Made by a program: the position numbers and the translations under genes. 33,638 nt of DNA from JBGSMF01 sp041740315 (GTDB lineage Bacteria > Chloroflexota > Anaerolineae > Fen-1058), in assembly GCA_041740315.1 (NCBI GenBank), contig JBGSMF010000377.1, positions 1 through 33,638 of the forward strand, in the 5' to 3' direction. This document shows, piece by piece, positions 1 through 8,563 of this stretch (the first letter of the stretch is position 1; each line of letters starts with the position of its first letter). Below the pieces are notes generated by a model. It was not told the DNA's origin, did not search any database, and was given only the letters and a program-made list of their open reading frames with translations.

Positions 1-1
1 A

Positions 2-3000
2 TGGTACATCGAGGTATTTGGCCGCGAACGCTTTCTGGTGGAATTGCAATCGCACCAGGGCATCCCCGAACTCGAAGCGGTCAACCGGCAGCTCGTCGGC
101 CTGGCGCGCGAATACCAGCTTAGGCTGGTGGCCACCAACGATGTGCACTATGTGATGGCCGAAGAAGCCAGCGCCCAAGACGTGCTGCTGTGCATCGGCA
201 CCAACAGCCTGGTGAGCCAACCCGCGCGCATGCGCATGACGGATCAATCCTACTATATGAAAAGCGCCCAAGAAATGGCCGCGCTTTTCCCCGAAACGCC
301 AGAGGCCATCAGCAACACACTGCTGGTAGCCGACATGTGCAACATTGACCTGGGGATGAAAGGGTATCACCTGCCCTATTTTCCCGTGCCAGAACCTCAC
401 ACAGCGGCAAGCTACCTGCGCGAATTGTGCCAAGAGGGCCTGCGCCGCCGCTACGGCGAGCAATGCTGCGAGGCGCGCGTTCAAGAGCGCCTGGAGTATG
501 AGCTGGGCGTCATCCACAAGATGGGCTTTGACACCTACTTTTTAATTGTGTGGGACCTGACCCGCTACGCCGCCGAGCGCGATATTTGGTACAACGTGCG
601 CGGCTCGGCGGCCGGCTCGGTGGTAGCATACTCGTTGGGCATCACCCGCGTAGACCCATTCAAGAATGAGTTGATCTTTGAGCGCTTTCTCAACCCTGGC
701 CGCATCTCTATGCCCGATATTGACATGGACTTTCCAGATGACCGGCGCGGCGAGATGATTGAATATACCGTCCAGAAATACGGCCAGGACAAGGTGGCCC
801 AAATCATCACCTTTGGAACCCTGGGCGCGCGCGCAGCCGCGCGCGATGTAGGCCGCGCGATGGATGTGCCGCTGGGCGAAGTGGATAGAGTGGCCAAGCT
901 GATCCCCGCCATTCCCGGCAAGCCGGTCGGCATTGCCGAAGCCATCGAGCAAGTGCCCGAGCTGAAACAAATTTACCAAGACACCCCCTACATCAAAAAA
1001 CTGCTAGACACCGCCCAACAGCTTGAGGGAGTAGCCCGGCACGCCAGCACCCATGCGGCGGGCGTCATCATTTCTGATCTACCCCTCATCGAATATGCGC
1101 CCCTGAACCGGCCCACCAAGGAAACTGACGAATCGGGCCTGGGCGTGGTGACCCAGTTCGATATGAACGTATGCGAATCCATCGGACTGCTCAAGATTGA
1201 CTTTTTGGGGCTTTCCACGCTAACCATCATGCGCAAAGCGTGCGATCTGATCAAGCAGATCCACGGCGTCGAGTTTGACCTCGACACCATCCCCATAGAC
1301 ACTCCCCACGCGTTCGACCTGTTGAGCCGGGGAGATGTGGCCGGCGTGTTCCAGGTGGAAGGCCAGGGGATGCGGCGCATGCTGATGGACATGAAACCAA
1401 CCAAGTTTGAGCATATTGTGGCCGCCATCTCGCTCTTCCGCCCAGGCCCGATGGAATACATCCCCACCTACATCAAGCGCATGCACGGCCAAGAGCCGAT
1501 TGTGTACAAACACCCCAAACTTGAGCCTATTTTGTCAGAGACCTACGCGACCATCGTCTATCAAGAACAAATCATACAAATCGCCTCTCAATTGGCCGGT
1601 TACGCGCCTGGCGACGCCGACCAAATTCGCAAGGCGGTGGGCAAGAAAATCAAAGAGAAAATTGACGAACACCGCGCCAAGTTTATCGAAGGCGCGGCCA
1701 GGCACAACAACATTCCCCCAGAGACGAGCCAGGCCATCTGGGGTGACATTGAATTTTTTGCGCGTTACGGGTTCAACAAAAGTCACGCCGCCGCTTACGC
1801 CTCCATCACCTGCCAGACCGCTTTTTTAAAAGCGCGCTATCCGGTAGAGTACATGACGGCCCTGCTCACGGTGGAGCGGCACAACACAGACAAGATCGGC
1901 GTGCTGGTCACCGAGTGCCGGCGCATGGGGCTAGAGGTCTTGTCGCCTGATGTGAACCACAGCGATCTGGAATTTAGCGTAGAGGCCAAAGCAGATAATA
2001 AGAGCGGGCACGCCATTCGCTTTGGCATGGGCGCCATCAAGAACGTGGGCGATGGGCCGGTGCAGGCGATATTAGAAGCGCGCGCGCAAGGCGGGCCTTT
2101 CCGCACGCTAGATGACCTGTGCCGGCGGGTTGACCTGCGCTCTGTTAATCGCCGGGCATTAGAAAGCCTCATCCGCGCCGGCGTGCTAGATCAATTCGGC
2201 CGCCGCTCGCAATTGCTGGCGGTGGTAGACCGCATGATTGGCCTGTCGTCGCACGCGCACCATGCCCAAGAAATAGGCCAGATGACGCTATTTGGCGGCG
2301 CGCTGGCCGCGCCGATGGATACATCAATGATCTCGCCGCTGCCCGAAATTGCCGAAGCGCCGCACAAGGAAATGTTGGGCTGGGAAAAGGAACTGGCTGG
2401 CGTTTACCTTTCGGAACATCCCCTGGCGCGCGTCATGGCCGACTTGCGCGATGTGGTCACCGTCATGTGCGGGCAGGTCAGCGAGGACATTAGCAACCAA
2501 AAAGTCATTGTGGCGGGGTTGGTCACTTTTGTGCGGCGGCTGAACACCAAAAAGGGCGCCCCGATGGCTTTTGCCGGCCTCGAAGACCTGAGCGGGTCAA
2601 CCGAGATTGTCATCTTTCCCAAAGTGTGGCAAGAAACCCAGGCCCTCTGGCAGGCCGACAAGGTGCTCATTGTGCGGGGGCGCGTTGACGCGCAGGGCAA
2701 ACAGCCCAAGGTGCTGGCCGAATCTGTGACCGATCGCTTTACCCAGTCTCAACCCCTGAGAAACGAACAGCAACCCTCTGCCAGCCTGCCTCCCACTCCC
2801 TTTGGTCGCGGGACAGGCTGGACGGGCAGTCCAGAGGCGCCGGCGGCTCGCCCAGCCTCGCCGCCAGCAAATACCGCCAGGCCAAGCCCACCGGTTGAAT
2901 ACGCTGCGCAGCCGCCAGAAGAACCGCCCTGGGAAACAGATACACCCAAAGCAGAGCGCGCCCCTCACCAGAAAGCCAAGCGTTTGCTGATCACTTTGCT

Positions 3001-3229
3001 GCGCAGCGGCGATGAGCAGCGCGACATGTCTCGCTTGCGCCGGGCGCATCAGCTTTTAACCGATTCCAAAGGTGGCAATGACCAATTCAGCTTTTTGCTG
3101 GCTGGCGGCGGTAATGGTAAAATTCAGCTAGACTTTCCCAACCACTCTACGCTCTATTCGCCCGAGCTCAGGCAACAGCTAGAGAGCCTGCTGGGCACGG
3201 GCAGCGTGCGTGTGATGGATGATTCGTGA
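2..3229 (+). CDS. dnaE: DNA polymerase III alpha subunit, 5'-partial
   Basis: Catalytic subunit of the replicative polymerase. The frame is open from base 2 (reading WYIEVFGRERF), so the first Met after it at base 38 is internal and roughly the first hundred or more residues of the PHP domain lie outside the window. About 1075 residues are visible. In order: the rest of the PHP domain (NDVHY near codon 47), the C-family polymerase core with NVRGSAAGS and the metal-binding PDIDMDF motif at nt 713-733, LLKIDFLG near nt 1190, the finger and HhH region, then an OB-fold near nt 2480-2740. A low-complexity Pro/Ala-rich linker (nt 2760-2950) leads to a short C-terminal domain. No intein or frameshift was seen. 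It ends in TGA that overlaps the GTG of the next gene by 4 nt, suggesting translational coupling. Confidence 0.97.
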   Translation, partial: WYIEVFGRERFLVELQSHQGIPELEAVNRQLVGLAREYQLRLVATNDVHYVMAEEASAQDVLLCIGTNSLVSQPARMRMTDQSYYMKSAQEMAALFPETPEAISNTLLVADMCNIDLGMKGYHLPYFPVPEPHTAASYLRELCQEGLRRRYGEQCCEARVQERLEYELGVIHKMGFDTYFLIVWDLTRYAAERDIWYNVRGSAAGSVVAYSLGITRVDPFKNELIFERFLNPGRISMPDIDMDFPDDRRGEMIEYTVQKYGQDKVAQIITFGTLGARAAARDVGRAMDVPLGEVDRVAKLIPAIPGKPVGIAEAIEQVPELKQIYQDTPYIKKLLDTAQQLEGVARHASTHAAGVIISDLPLIEYAPLNRPTKETDESGLGVVTQFDMNVCESIGLLKIDFLGLSTLTIMRKACDLIKQIHGVEFDLDTIPIDTPHAFDLLSRGDVAGVFQVEGQGMRRMLMDMKPTKFEHIVAAISLFRPGPMEYIPTYIKRMHGQEPIVYKHPKLEPILSETYATIVYQEQIIQIASQLAGYAPGDADQIRKAVGKKIKEKIDEHRAKFIEGAARHNNIPPETSQAIWGDIEFFARYGFNKSHAAAYASITCQTAFLKARYPVEYMTALLTVERHNTDKIGVLVTECRRMGLEVLSPDVNHSDLEFSVEAKADNKSGHAIRFGMGAIKNVGDGPVQAILEARAQGGPFRTLDDLCRRVDLRSVNRRALESLIRAGVLDQFGRRSQLLAVVDRMIGLSSHAHHAQEIGQMTLFGGALAAPMDTSMISPLPEIAEAPHKEMLGWEKELAGVYLSEHPLARVMADLRDVVTVMCGQVSEDISNQKVIVAGLVTFVRRLNTKKGAPMAFAGLEDLSGSTEIVIFPKVWQETQALWQADKVLIVRGRVDAQGKQPKVLAESVTDRFTQSQPLRNEQQPSASLPPTPFGRGTGWTGSPEAPAARPASPPANTARPSPPVEYAAQPPEEPPWETDTPKAERAPHQKAKRLLITLLRSGDEQRDMSRLRRAHQLLTDSKGGNDQFSFLLAGGGNGKIQLDFPNHSTLYSPELRQQLESLLGTGSVRVMDDS

Positions 3230-3702
3230 GCAGCATGAAAGCTTTAGAGCGCGTCCAGGCTGCCCTGGCGGCTATGGGCCAAGACATTCGCGTGCTCGAA
3301 TTTGCGGCCAGCACGGCCACCGCGCCCCAGGCTGCCGCCGCTGCCGGGTGCGAACTGGGCGCCATCGTCAAATCACTCTTGTTTCTAGTCAACGATCAAC
3401 CCGTGATGGTGCTGACAGCGGGTGATCGGATGGTAGACCAAAAACGCCTGGGCGCGTTGTATGGCCTGGGCAAAAAAAAGGTCAAGCTGGCTGACGCGCA
3501 AACGGCAGCGCAGATCACCGGCTATGCGGTGGGAGGGGTGCCGCCGGTGGGCCTGGCGAGCCCGCTGCCGGTGTTGATTGATGATTCGCTGGCCCGCTTT
3601 CAAACAGTGTGGGCGGCAGCCGGCGCGCCCAATGCAATTTTCCAAATTGCTTATTCAAAGCTAATCGAAATTACGTCGGGTCGCGTAGTAAGCTTGACCT
3701 GA
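3226..3702 (+). CDS. YbaK/EbsC-type aminoacyl-tRNA deacylase
   Basis: A 158-residue single-domain protein of the YbaK/ProX-like editing family, which hydrolyses mischarged tRNAs in trans (Cys-tRNA-Pro or Ala-tRNA-Pro in characterised members). The family pattern is visible: an N-terminal helix, the IVKSLLFLV strand carrying the conserved Lys, the VLTAGDRMVDQKRLG segment, and the GGVPPVGL loop that lines the active site, followed by VLIDDSL. Its length is normal for the family. The GTG at 3226 overlaps the dnaE stop (GTGA); an ATG at 3235 is an alternative start. The exact substrate (Cys or Ala) cannot be told from sequence. The gene is cotranscribed with dnaE by position; the 27-bp gap to the next gene suggests it may also be in the phosphofructokinase operon. 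Confidence 0.9.
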   Translation: MSSMKALERVQAALAAMGQDIRVLEFAASTATAPQAAAAAGCELGAIVKSLLFLVNDQPVMVLTAGDRMVDQKRLGALYGLGKKKVKLADAQTAAQITGYAVGGVPPVGLASPLPVLIDDSLARFQTVWAAAGAPNAIFQIAYSKLIEITSGRVVSLT

Positions 3703-3729
3703 TAGCAAACTGTTGACAGGAGAAGAATT

Positions 3730-4890
3730 ATGAAAAAACGAATCGGTGTTTTGACCGGCGGCGGCGATGTGCCGGGACTCAATCCGTGCATCAAGACCCT
3801 CGTCTATAGCGCCGTAGATGAAGGGCACGAGGTAGTTGGCATCCGCAAAGGCTGGGCGGGAGTGCTGTATTACAACCCCGAAGACGAATCTACCCACAAC
3901 GAATACATCATTCCGCTAGACAGGCAGCGCGTGCGCACGATTGACCGCACCGGCGGCACCTTTCTGCACACCAGCCGCACCAACCCCAGCAAGGTGCTCA
4001 AAAACCAAGTGCCAGATTTTATGCGCGACAAGATCAAACCCGAAGACGAAGGGCCGTTCGACTTTACGCCGCACGTGCTCAAGGCGCTGGAACACCTCAA
4101 ACTTGACGTCCTGGTTCCCATCGGCGGCGACGATACGCTCAGCTATGCCGAGCGATTGCACCGCGAAGGCTTTCACATCGTTGCCATCCCCAAGACAATG
4201 GACAACGACGTGTATGGCACCGATTATTGCCTTGGCTTTTCCACCGCCGTCACACGCAGCGTCGAGTTTATTCATCAACTGCGCACCAGCGCTGGCAGCC
4301 ACGAGCGCATTTGCGTCATCGAATTGTTCGGGCGCAACAGCGGCGAAACCTCGCTGGTGGCGTCGTACCTTTCGGGTGTGGATCGCGCCATCATTTCCGA
4401 AGTCCACTTTGACCCAGAAAAACTGGGGGCGCTTTTGAAGGAGGACAAGAAAAACAACCCCAGCAATTATTCTATGGTGACCATCTCGGAAGGCGCGCAA
4501 ATGGTCGGCGGCAAAATCATCGAATATGGCCAGGCTGATTCCTACGGCCACAAAAAACTGGGCGGCATCGGTCAAATCACCGGCGAGGCGCTCAAAAAAA
4601 TCACCGGCGAAGATATCTTGTACCAGCAGGTGAGCTACCTGATGCGCTCCGGCGCGCCCGACGGGCTAGACTTGATGGTGGCAACGAATTATGCTAATAT
4701 GGCTGTGATGCTCATCAACCGCGGCGCGTCAAATCGCCTGGTGGCGCTGCGCAATGGCACTTATACCAGCATCCCAGTCACCACCATTATGCAGGGCGTC
4801 AAGCGGGTAGATGTGGGCGAGCTGTACGACAGCGAAAACTATTTGCCCAAAGTGCACCATGTAGATGGCAAGCCAATGTTCTTGTACTAG
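3730..4890 (+). CDS. 6-phosphofructokinase, pyrophosphate-type active site
   Basis: Phosphorylates fructose 6-phosphate in glycolysis. It is 386 residues, longer than the roughly 320 of bacterial PfkA, with an insert near residues 85-115 and an extended C-terminus. The N-terminal phosphate loop is GVLTGGGDVPGLN. The two positions that separate phosphoryl donors are both of the PPi type: GGDDT at 132-136 (Asp where ATP enzymes have Gly104) and PKTMDND at 154-160 (Lys where ATP enzymes have Gly124). The catalytic Asp of TxDND is kept. By the established rule for this family it should use pyrophosphate and work reversibly, though some enzymes with mixed residues use ATP. An AGGAG site lies just upstream of ATG 3730. 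It is followed after 26 bp by a second, ATP-type paralogue. Confidence 0.92.
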   Translation: MKKRIGVLTGGGDVPGLNPCIKTLVYSAVDEGHEVVGIRKGWAGVLYYNPEDESTHNEYIIPLDRQRVRTIDRTGGTFLHTSRTNPSKVLKNQVPDFMRDKIKPEDEGPFDFTPHVLKALEHLKLDVLVPIGGDDTLSYAERLHREGFHIVAIPKTMDNDVYGTDYCLGFSTAVTRSVEFIHQLRTSAGSHERICVIELFGRNSGETSLVASYLSGVDRAIISEVHFDPEKLGALLKEDKKNNPSNYSMVTISEGAQMVGGKIIEYGQADSYGHKKLGGIGQITGEALKKITGEDILYQQVSYLMRSGAPDGLDLMVATNYANMAVMLINRGASNRLVALRNGTYTSIPVTTIMQGVKRVDVGELYDSENYLPKVHHVDGKPMFLY

Positions 4891-4916
4891 ATCGTCCAAG
4901 GTTAAAAGAGGCAAGC

Positions 4917-5888
4917 ATGAAACGAATCGGTGTTCTCACTAGCGGCGGCGATGGCCCCGGCTTGAATCCGTGCATTCGCGCGGTGGTGCGCGAGGCGCTG
5001 GGGCTAGGCATGAGCGTGATGGGCATCCGGCGCGGCTATGCCGGGCTGATTGACGGCGAAATTGACGAGCTGACGGCGCGCTCGGTGGGCGGCATCATTG
5101 CGCGCGGCGGCACCTTTTTGGGAACGGCGCGCAGCAAAGAGTTTACAACCCCTCAGGGCCAGCGCGAGGCGCTGCGCAACCTCAACCGCCACGGCATCGA
5201 AGGGTTGGTCGTCATCGGAGGCAACGGCAGCCTGACTGGCGCGCTCAAACTGCATCAGCAAGGCATCAAGGTCGTGGGCCTGCCCGGCACGATAGACAAT
5301 GACCTGGGCGGCACCGACATCACCATCGGCGTGGATACCACCCTCAACACCATCCTTGATGCCATTGACAAGATCAAAGATACCGCCTCGTCTCATCAAC
5401 GCGCTTTTCTCATCGAAACTATGGGGCGCGAGTGCGGTTATCTGGCCCTGATGGGCGCCATTGCCAGCGGCGCCGAGCTGGTTTTGGTTCCAGAGATTGC
5501 AACTTCGCTGGAAGATGTGGATAATGTATTAAAAGATGCCTACATCCGGGGCAAGACGCATTGCATCATAGTTGTGGCCGAAGGCTGGCGGCCCGGCGTC
5601 AAAGAGCTGGAGGCCCACCTGCAAGCGCACAGTGAGGAACTGGGGTTCGAAGTGCGCACCACCATCCTAGGCCACATTCAGCGCGGCGGGTCTCCAACCG
5701 CCTACGACCGCATCCTGGCTACGCGCCTGGGCGCGGCCGCCTCTATTGCGCTGCACAAAGGCGCTTCGGGCGTGATGATTGGGCTGTTCAACAGCCAAAT
5801 CACCGCCACGCCCTTGGAAGAAGTAATTCAACCCGTTAACAAGATTCGCGAAGAATTATGGAAACTACAGAAAGCGATGGAGAAATAA
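4917..5888 (+). CDS. pfkA: 6-phosphofructokinase, ATP-type active site
   Basis: A 323-residue PfkA-like enzyme, the normal length for bacterial ATP-dependent phosphofructokinase. Key motifs align to E. coli numbering almost without gaps: GVLTSGGDGPGLN at the N-terminus, GGNGS at 101-105 with Gly104, PGTIDND at 123-129 with Gly124 and catalytic Asp127, and MGRECGYLAL for fructose 6-phosphate binding. Gly104 plus Gly124 indicates ATP as donor. One oddity is Asn103 where E. coli has Asp103, a residue near Mg-ATP; Asn occurs in some relatives, so activity is not excluded. A GAGG site lies about 8 nt upstream of the ATG. The gene sits between a PPi-type paralogue and a charged repeat protein whose ATG comes 1 nt after this stop. 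Confidence 0.94.
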   Translation: MKRIGVLTSGGDGPGLNPCIRAVVREALGLGMSVMGIRRGYAGLIDGEIDELTARSVGGIIARGGTFLGTARSKEFTTPQGQREALRNLNRHGIEGLVVIGGNGSLTGALKLHQQGIKVVGLPGTIDNDLGGTDITIGVDTTLNTILDAIDKIKDTASSHQRAFLIETMGRECGYLALMGAIASGAELVLVPEIATSLEDVDNVLKDAYIRGKTHCIIVVAEGWRPGVKELEAHLQAHSEELGFEVRTTILGHIQRGGSPTAYDRILATRLGAAASIALHKGASGVMIGLFNSQITATPLEEVIQPVNKIREELWKLQKAMEK

Positions 5889-5889
5889 C

Positions 5890-7341
5890 ATGGTCCAAAA
5901 TAAAAAAACCAAGCCTGTCAAGAAGCAAACCAAGCCGGCCAAGAAGCAAACCAAGCCGGTCAAGAAGCAGGCCAAGCCTGTCAAGGAGCAAACCAAGCTG
6001 GTCAAGAAGCAGGCCAAGCCTGTCAAGGAGCAGACCAAGCCTACCAAGAAGCAAGAAAAGAAACAGCCGGCCAAGCCCAAAAAGGCTGCCGCGCAAACTA
6101 AGCGCCGCCAGACCGCCAAGCAGCGCGAAGCGCAGTTGTTGCAAGAGATGGCGCCGTTGACCAGCGGCCGGGATATGAACCAGGAAGAAGAATTCCTGCA
6201 ATTTGCCACCCAGGTTATGATTGACGCTGCGGCGTTATACGACGAGCCAGAGTTTGAGGACATGCTGCTAGAGCCGGCCGATTCTCTGTATACGCTCCTG
6301 TCTATGTATGGCCTCTTTGTGCCTCCACCCGAGCGATTGGAGCAACTCTCTGAAGAGGAACAGGAAGATTTTACATCAGAAGCCAGCATCCGCGCCCTGG
6401 CCGAATTTGTGACGCCAGAACTTCAAAAGGACGTCCTGGCTGCACTGGAGCAGTGCCGGCGCCGGCTAGAGGGTGAAGAACACAAAGACAAACTGGCCCA
6501 GGCCGCCGCCACCGAATTCCTGCTACGCGGAGATGACCGGGCAGAAATATGGGCCACTTGCGGCCTTTTACATCGGATGCTAGAAAGTTCGCTCGAATTG
6601 GCTCACCAGATGGAAGATGAGAAAGATAAAGTGCTGGCCCTGGCCCAGGCCATCCAGCCTGATATAAAAGACATCTACGACCTTGAAGAAGGCACGCCTG
6701 CTTACGAGGCCTTTTGGACCGCCGTAGATAACAACCCCGAGTTGGCAGATTACGTGAGCTCTGCGCTAGACATACAGCAAGACATCGGCATGTCCTTGTA
6801 CAGCGACATTGACGGTGACCTGGCCGAAGAGTTGTTCGATCCCGATGAGCTGTCCAAGTTCTTTGAAGGGCTATCCGAAGGCCTGAAAGCGCATGGACTG
6901 TTGATCGAAGCGCCGGACCAAACCCCCATCATGGACACACTCGATAGCGTCACCCGCAGGGCCTTTGCAGCCGAATACCTGCCGCAGTTGGTCAAGACCC
7001 AGTTTCCACCCGAACGCTTTCAAGAGTTGCTGAAAGACCTGCAAGAAATCGGCCAAGAAGAACAAGACTTTGATATCATCATTCCGCGCGCGCGCGCGCT
7101 GTATGCCACATTGTCCGATCCAAACATCCCCTATTGGGAAAATGGCGCGCTCGCTCATTTTCTGGGCAACGCCGCCATTTCTCACATGTCGTACCGGGAC
7201 GAGTGGGACGAAGACGAGGATGATGAGTGGGAAGACGAGGAGGGTGAGTGGAAAGACGAGGAAGGTGAGTGGGAAGAAGAAGATGAAGAGCAGAAAGACA
7301 AAGGGGCTGAGGGTGCTGGTCAAGTAGAAAATGAAGCGTGA
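5890..7341 (+). CDS. Hypothetical protein with Lys-rich repeat head and acidic tail
   Basis: I do not recognise a family. The 483-residue product has three parts. Residues 1-80 are a highly basic, Lys/Pro/Gln/Ala-rich tail built from seven heptads related to KPVKKQT, similar in composition to bacterial histone H1-like or AlgP tails. Residues 85-430 form a predicted mostly helical core with many Glu, Leu and Asp and no signal peptide or membrane segment. The last 50 residues are extremely acidic with repeated (E/D)EGEW units. The start ATG 5890 follows GGAG within the end of pfkA. The gene lies inside the pfk-kor operon and its last 11 bp overlap korA, so expression is tied to these metabolic genes. 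A scaffold, nucleic-acid binding or chaperone role is possible but unsupported. Confidence 0.85.
   Translation: MVQNKKTKPVKKQTKPAKKQTKPVKKQAKPVKEQTKLVKKQAKPVKEQTKPTKKQEKKQPAKPKKAAAQTKRRQTAKQREAQLLQEMAPLTSGRDMNQEEEFLQFATQVMIDAAALYDEPEFEDMLLEPADSLYTLLSMYGLFVPPPERLEQLSEEEQEDFTSEASIRALAEFVTPELQKDVLAALEQCRRRLEGEEHKDKLAQAAATEFLLRGDDRAEIWATCGLLHRMLESSLELAHQMEDEKDKVLALAQAIQPDIKDIYDLEEGTPAYEAFWTAVDNNPELADYVSSALDIQQDIGMSLYSDIDGDLAEELFDPDELSKFFEGLSEGLKAHGLLIEAPDQTPIMDTLDSVTRRAFAAEYLPQLVKTQFPPERFQELLKDLQEIGQEEQDFDIIIPRARALYATLSDPNIPYWENGALAHFLGNAAISHMSYRDEWDEDEDDEWEDEEGEWKDEEGEWEEEDEEQKDKGAEGAGQVENEA
5911..6057 (+). repeat. Seven 21-bp in-frame tandem repeats
   Basis: Seven consecutive 21-bp units, each beginning aagcc or aagct and encoding the heptapeptide K-P-V-K-K-Q-T/A with small variations (KPAKKQT, KPVKEQT, KLVKKQA, KPTKKQE). 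The units differ by a few bases, mostly third positions and single codons, so they are diverged but clearly related by slippage-type duplication. Confidence 0.93.
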
Positions 7342-8557
7342 GTTTACCGAAGGTGCAACCGCAATTGTGCATGGCGCACTGGCTGCCGGTTGCACCTTTT
7401 TTGCTGGCTACCCCATCACCCCGGCCTCGCCCATCTTGGTGCAGATGCTGCGCGAACTGCCCCGCGCCGGGGGGGTGGCCGTGCAGGCCGAAGACGAAAT
7501 TGGCAGCATCAGCATGTGCATTGGGGCCAGCCTGGCCGGCGCGCGCGCCTTTACCGCCACCAGCGGTCCGGGCCTCAGCCTGTACAGCGAAAATATCGGC
7601 CTGGCCATCATGGGCGAAGTGCCTCTGGTAATTGCCGACGTGCAGCGCCAAGGGCCAGCCACTGGCGGAGCGACAACGGTGGGCCAGGGTGATGTGCAAT
7701 TTGCGCGCTGGGGCACTTCGGGCGGTTACCCTATCATTGCGCTGGCGCCTGCCTCGATTCCCGAATGTTATACACTGACTATCAGGGCATTTGAATTGGC
7801 CGAGCGATTCCGCTGCCCGGTTTTCCTCCTGGCCGACAAAGAGCTGGTGATGACCATGAGCACAGTCGAGCTACTGCCCTTCGGGCATGTACAGGAACGC
7901 TTGGGGGAAAATTTGCAGATGGTTCGTGACCAGAGCGGTCCTGGGGCTGCACAAACGTCAATAAAAGATAGCCAAGCAGCAATGGGGCAGCTTGAACAAA
8001 CAGCTAACCCGCAAGACAGCAGGATAGCGAGACAGGAATTCAAACCTTATCGCTTTACCCCGCCCGAAGGCGTGCCGCCGCTGGCAACTTTTGGCGGCGA
8101 AAACATTGTGCGCTTTACCGGCTCTAGCCACGACGAAAGGGGGCTGCTCAGCAAAGACCCGATCACAGTAGGCGCGCTCAACCACCACCTGGAAGCCAAA
8201 ATCACTGCTCACCGCCAAGAATTGGAACTGGTAACGGCCGATTTGCAAGCGGGCGCCAAGACCTTGCTAATGAGCTACGGGGTCACGGCCCGAGCCATGC
8301 GCGAGGCTGTATCGGAAACCAGGCGCAAGGGCCAGGCTGTTTCTGCGCTAACCATCCACTCGCTATGGCCGGCGCCAGAAACGGCGATTAAAGATGCGCT
8401 GGCAGGCATCCAGCGCGTGATCGTGGCCGAGCTGAACCTGGGCGAGTATCGGCGCGAAATCGAGCGCATCGCCTGCGGGCAGACGGAGGTGATGGGCCTC
8501 AACCGCGTAGATGGCGAATTAATCTCGCCGGAACAGATGTGGCAACAGATTATATAG
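7331..8557 (+). CDS. korA: 2-oxoacid:ferredoxin oxidoreductase alpha subunit
   Basis: Alpha subunit (408 residues) of a 2-oxoglutarate-type ferredoxin oxidoreductase, which oxidatively decarboxylates a 2-oxoacid to the acyl-CoA while reducing ferredoxin. Visible family signs are the GYPITPASPI segment near residues 26-35, QAEDEIGSI near 52-60, the ATSGPGLSLYSE loop, and the C-terminal domain II with SYGV and the LWPAP segment. A polar stretch at about 205-245, rich in Gln, Ser and Ala, looks like a lineage-specific insert in the linker. The pattern fits KorA rather than a pyruvate enzyme, but substrate cannot be fixed from sequence. ATG 7331 overlaps the previous gene by 11 bp. The beta-gamma partner starts 6 bp after this stop, as expected for an obligate complex. 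Confidence 0.93.
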   Translation: MKREFTEGATAIVHGALAAGCTFFAGYPITPASPILVQMLRELPRAGGVAVQAEDEIGSISMCIGASLAGARAFTATSGPGLSLYSENIGLAIMGEVPLVIADVQRQGPATGGATTVGQGDVQFARWGTSGGYPIIALAPASIPECYTLTIRAFELAERFRCPVFLLADKELVMTMSTVELLPFGHVQERLGENLQMVRDQSGPGAAQTSIKDSQAAMGQLEQTANPQDSRIARQEFKPYRFTPPEGVPPLATFGGENIVRFTGSSHDERGLLSKDPITVGALNHHLEAKITAHRQELELVTADLQAGAKTLLMSYGVTARAMREAVSETRRKGQAVSALTIHSLWPAPETAIKDALAGIQRVIVAELNLGEYRREIERIACGQTEVMGLNRVDGELISPEQMWQQII

Positions 8558-8563
8558 GTCCAA

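Noticed and set aside
542..979. Long minus-strand open frames inside dnaE and many other genes
   Set aside because: They are mirror frames of high-GC coding DNA, lack ribosome binding sites and family motifs, and overlap confidently identified genes completely.
38..3229. Intein or fused proofreading domain in DnaE
   Set aside because: The catalytic motifs follow each other at normal distances, and no intein splice motifs or extra exonuclease domain were seen.
5911..6057. CRISPR-like array
   Set aside because: The 21-bp units are contiguous without spacers and lie in frame inside a gene, so they are coding tandem repeats.
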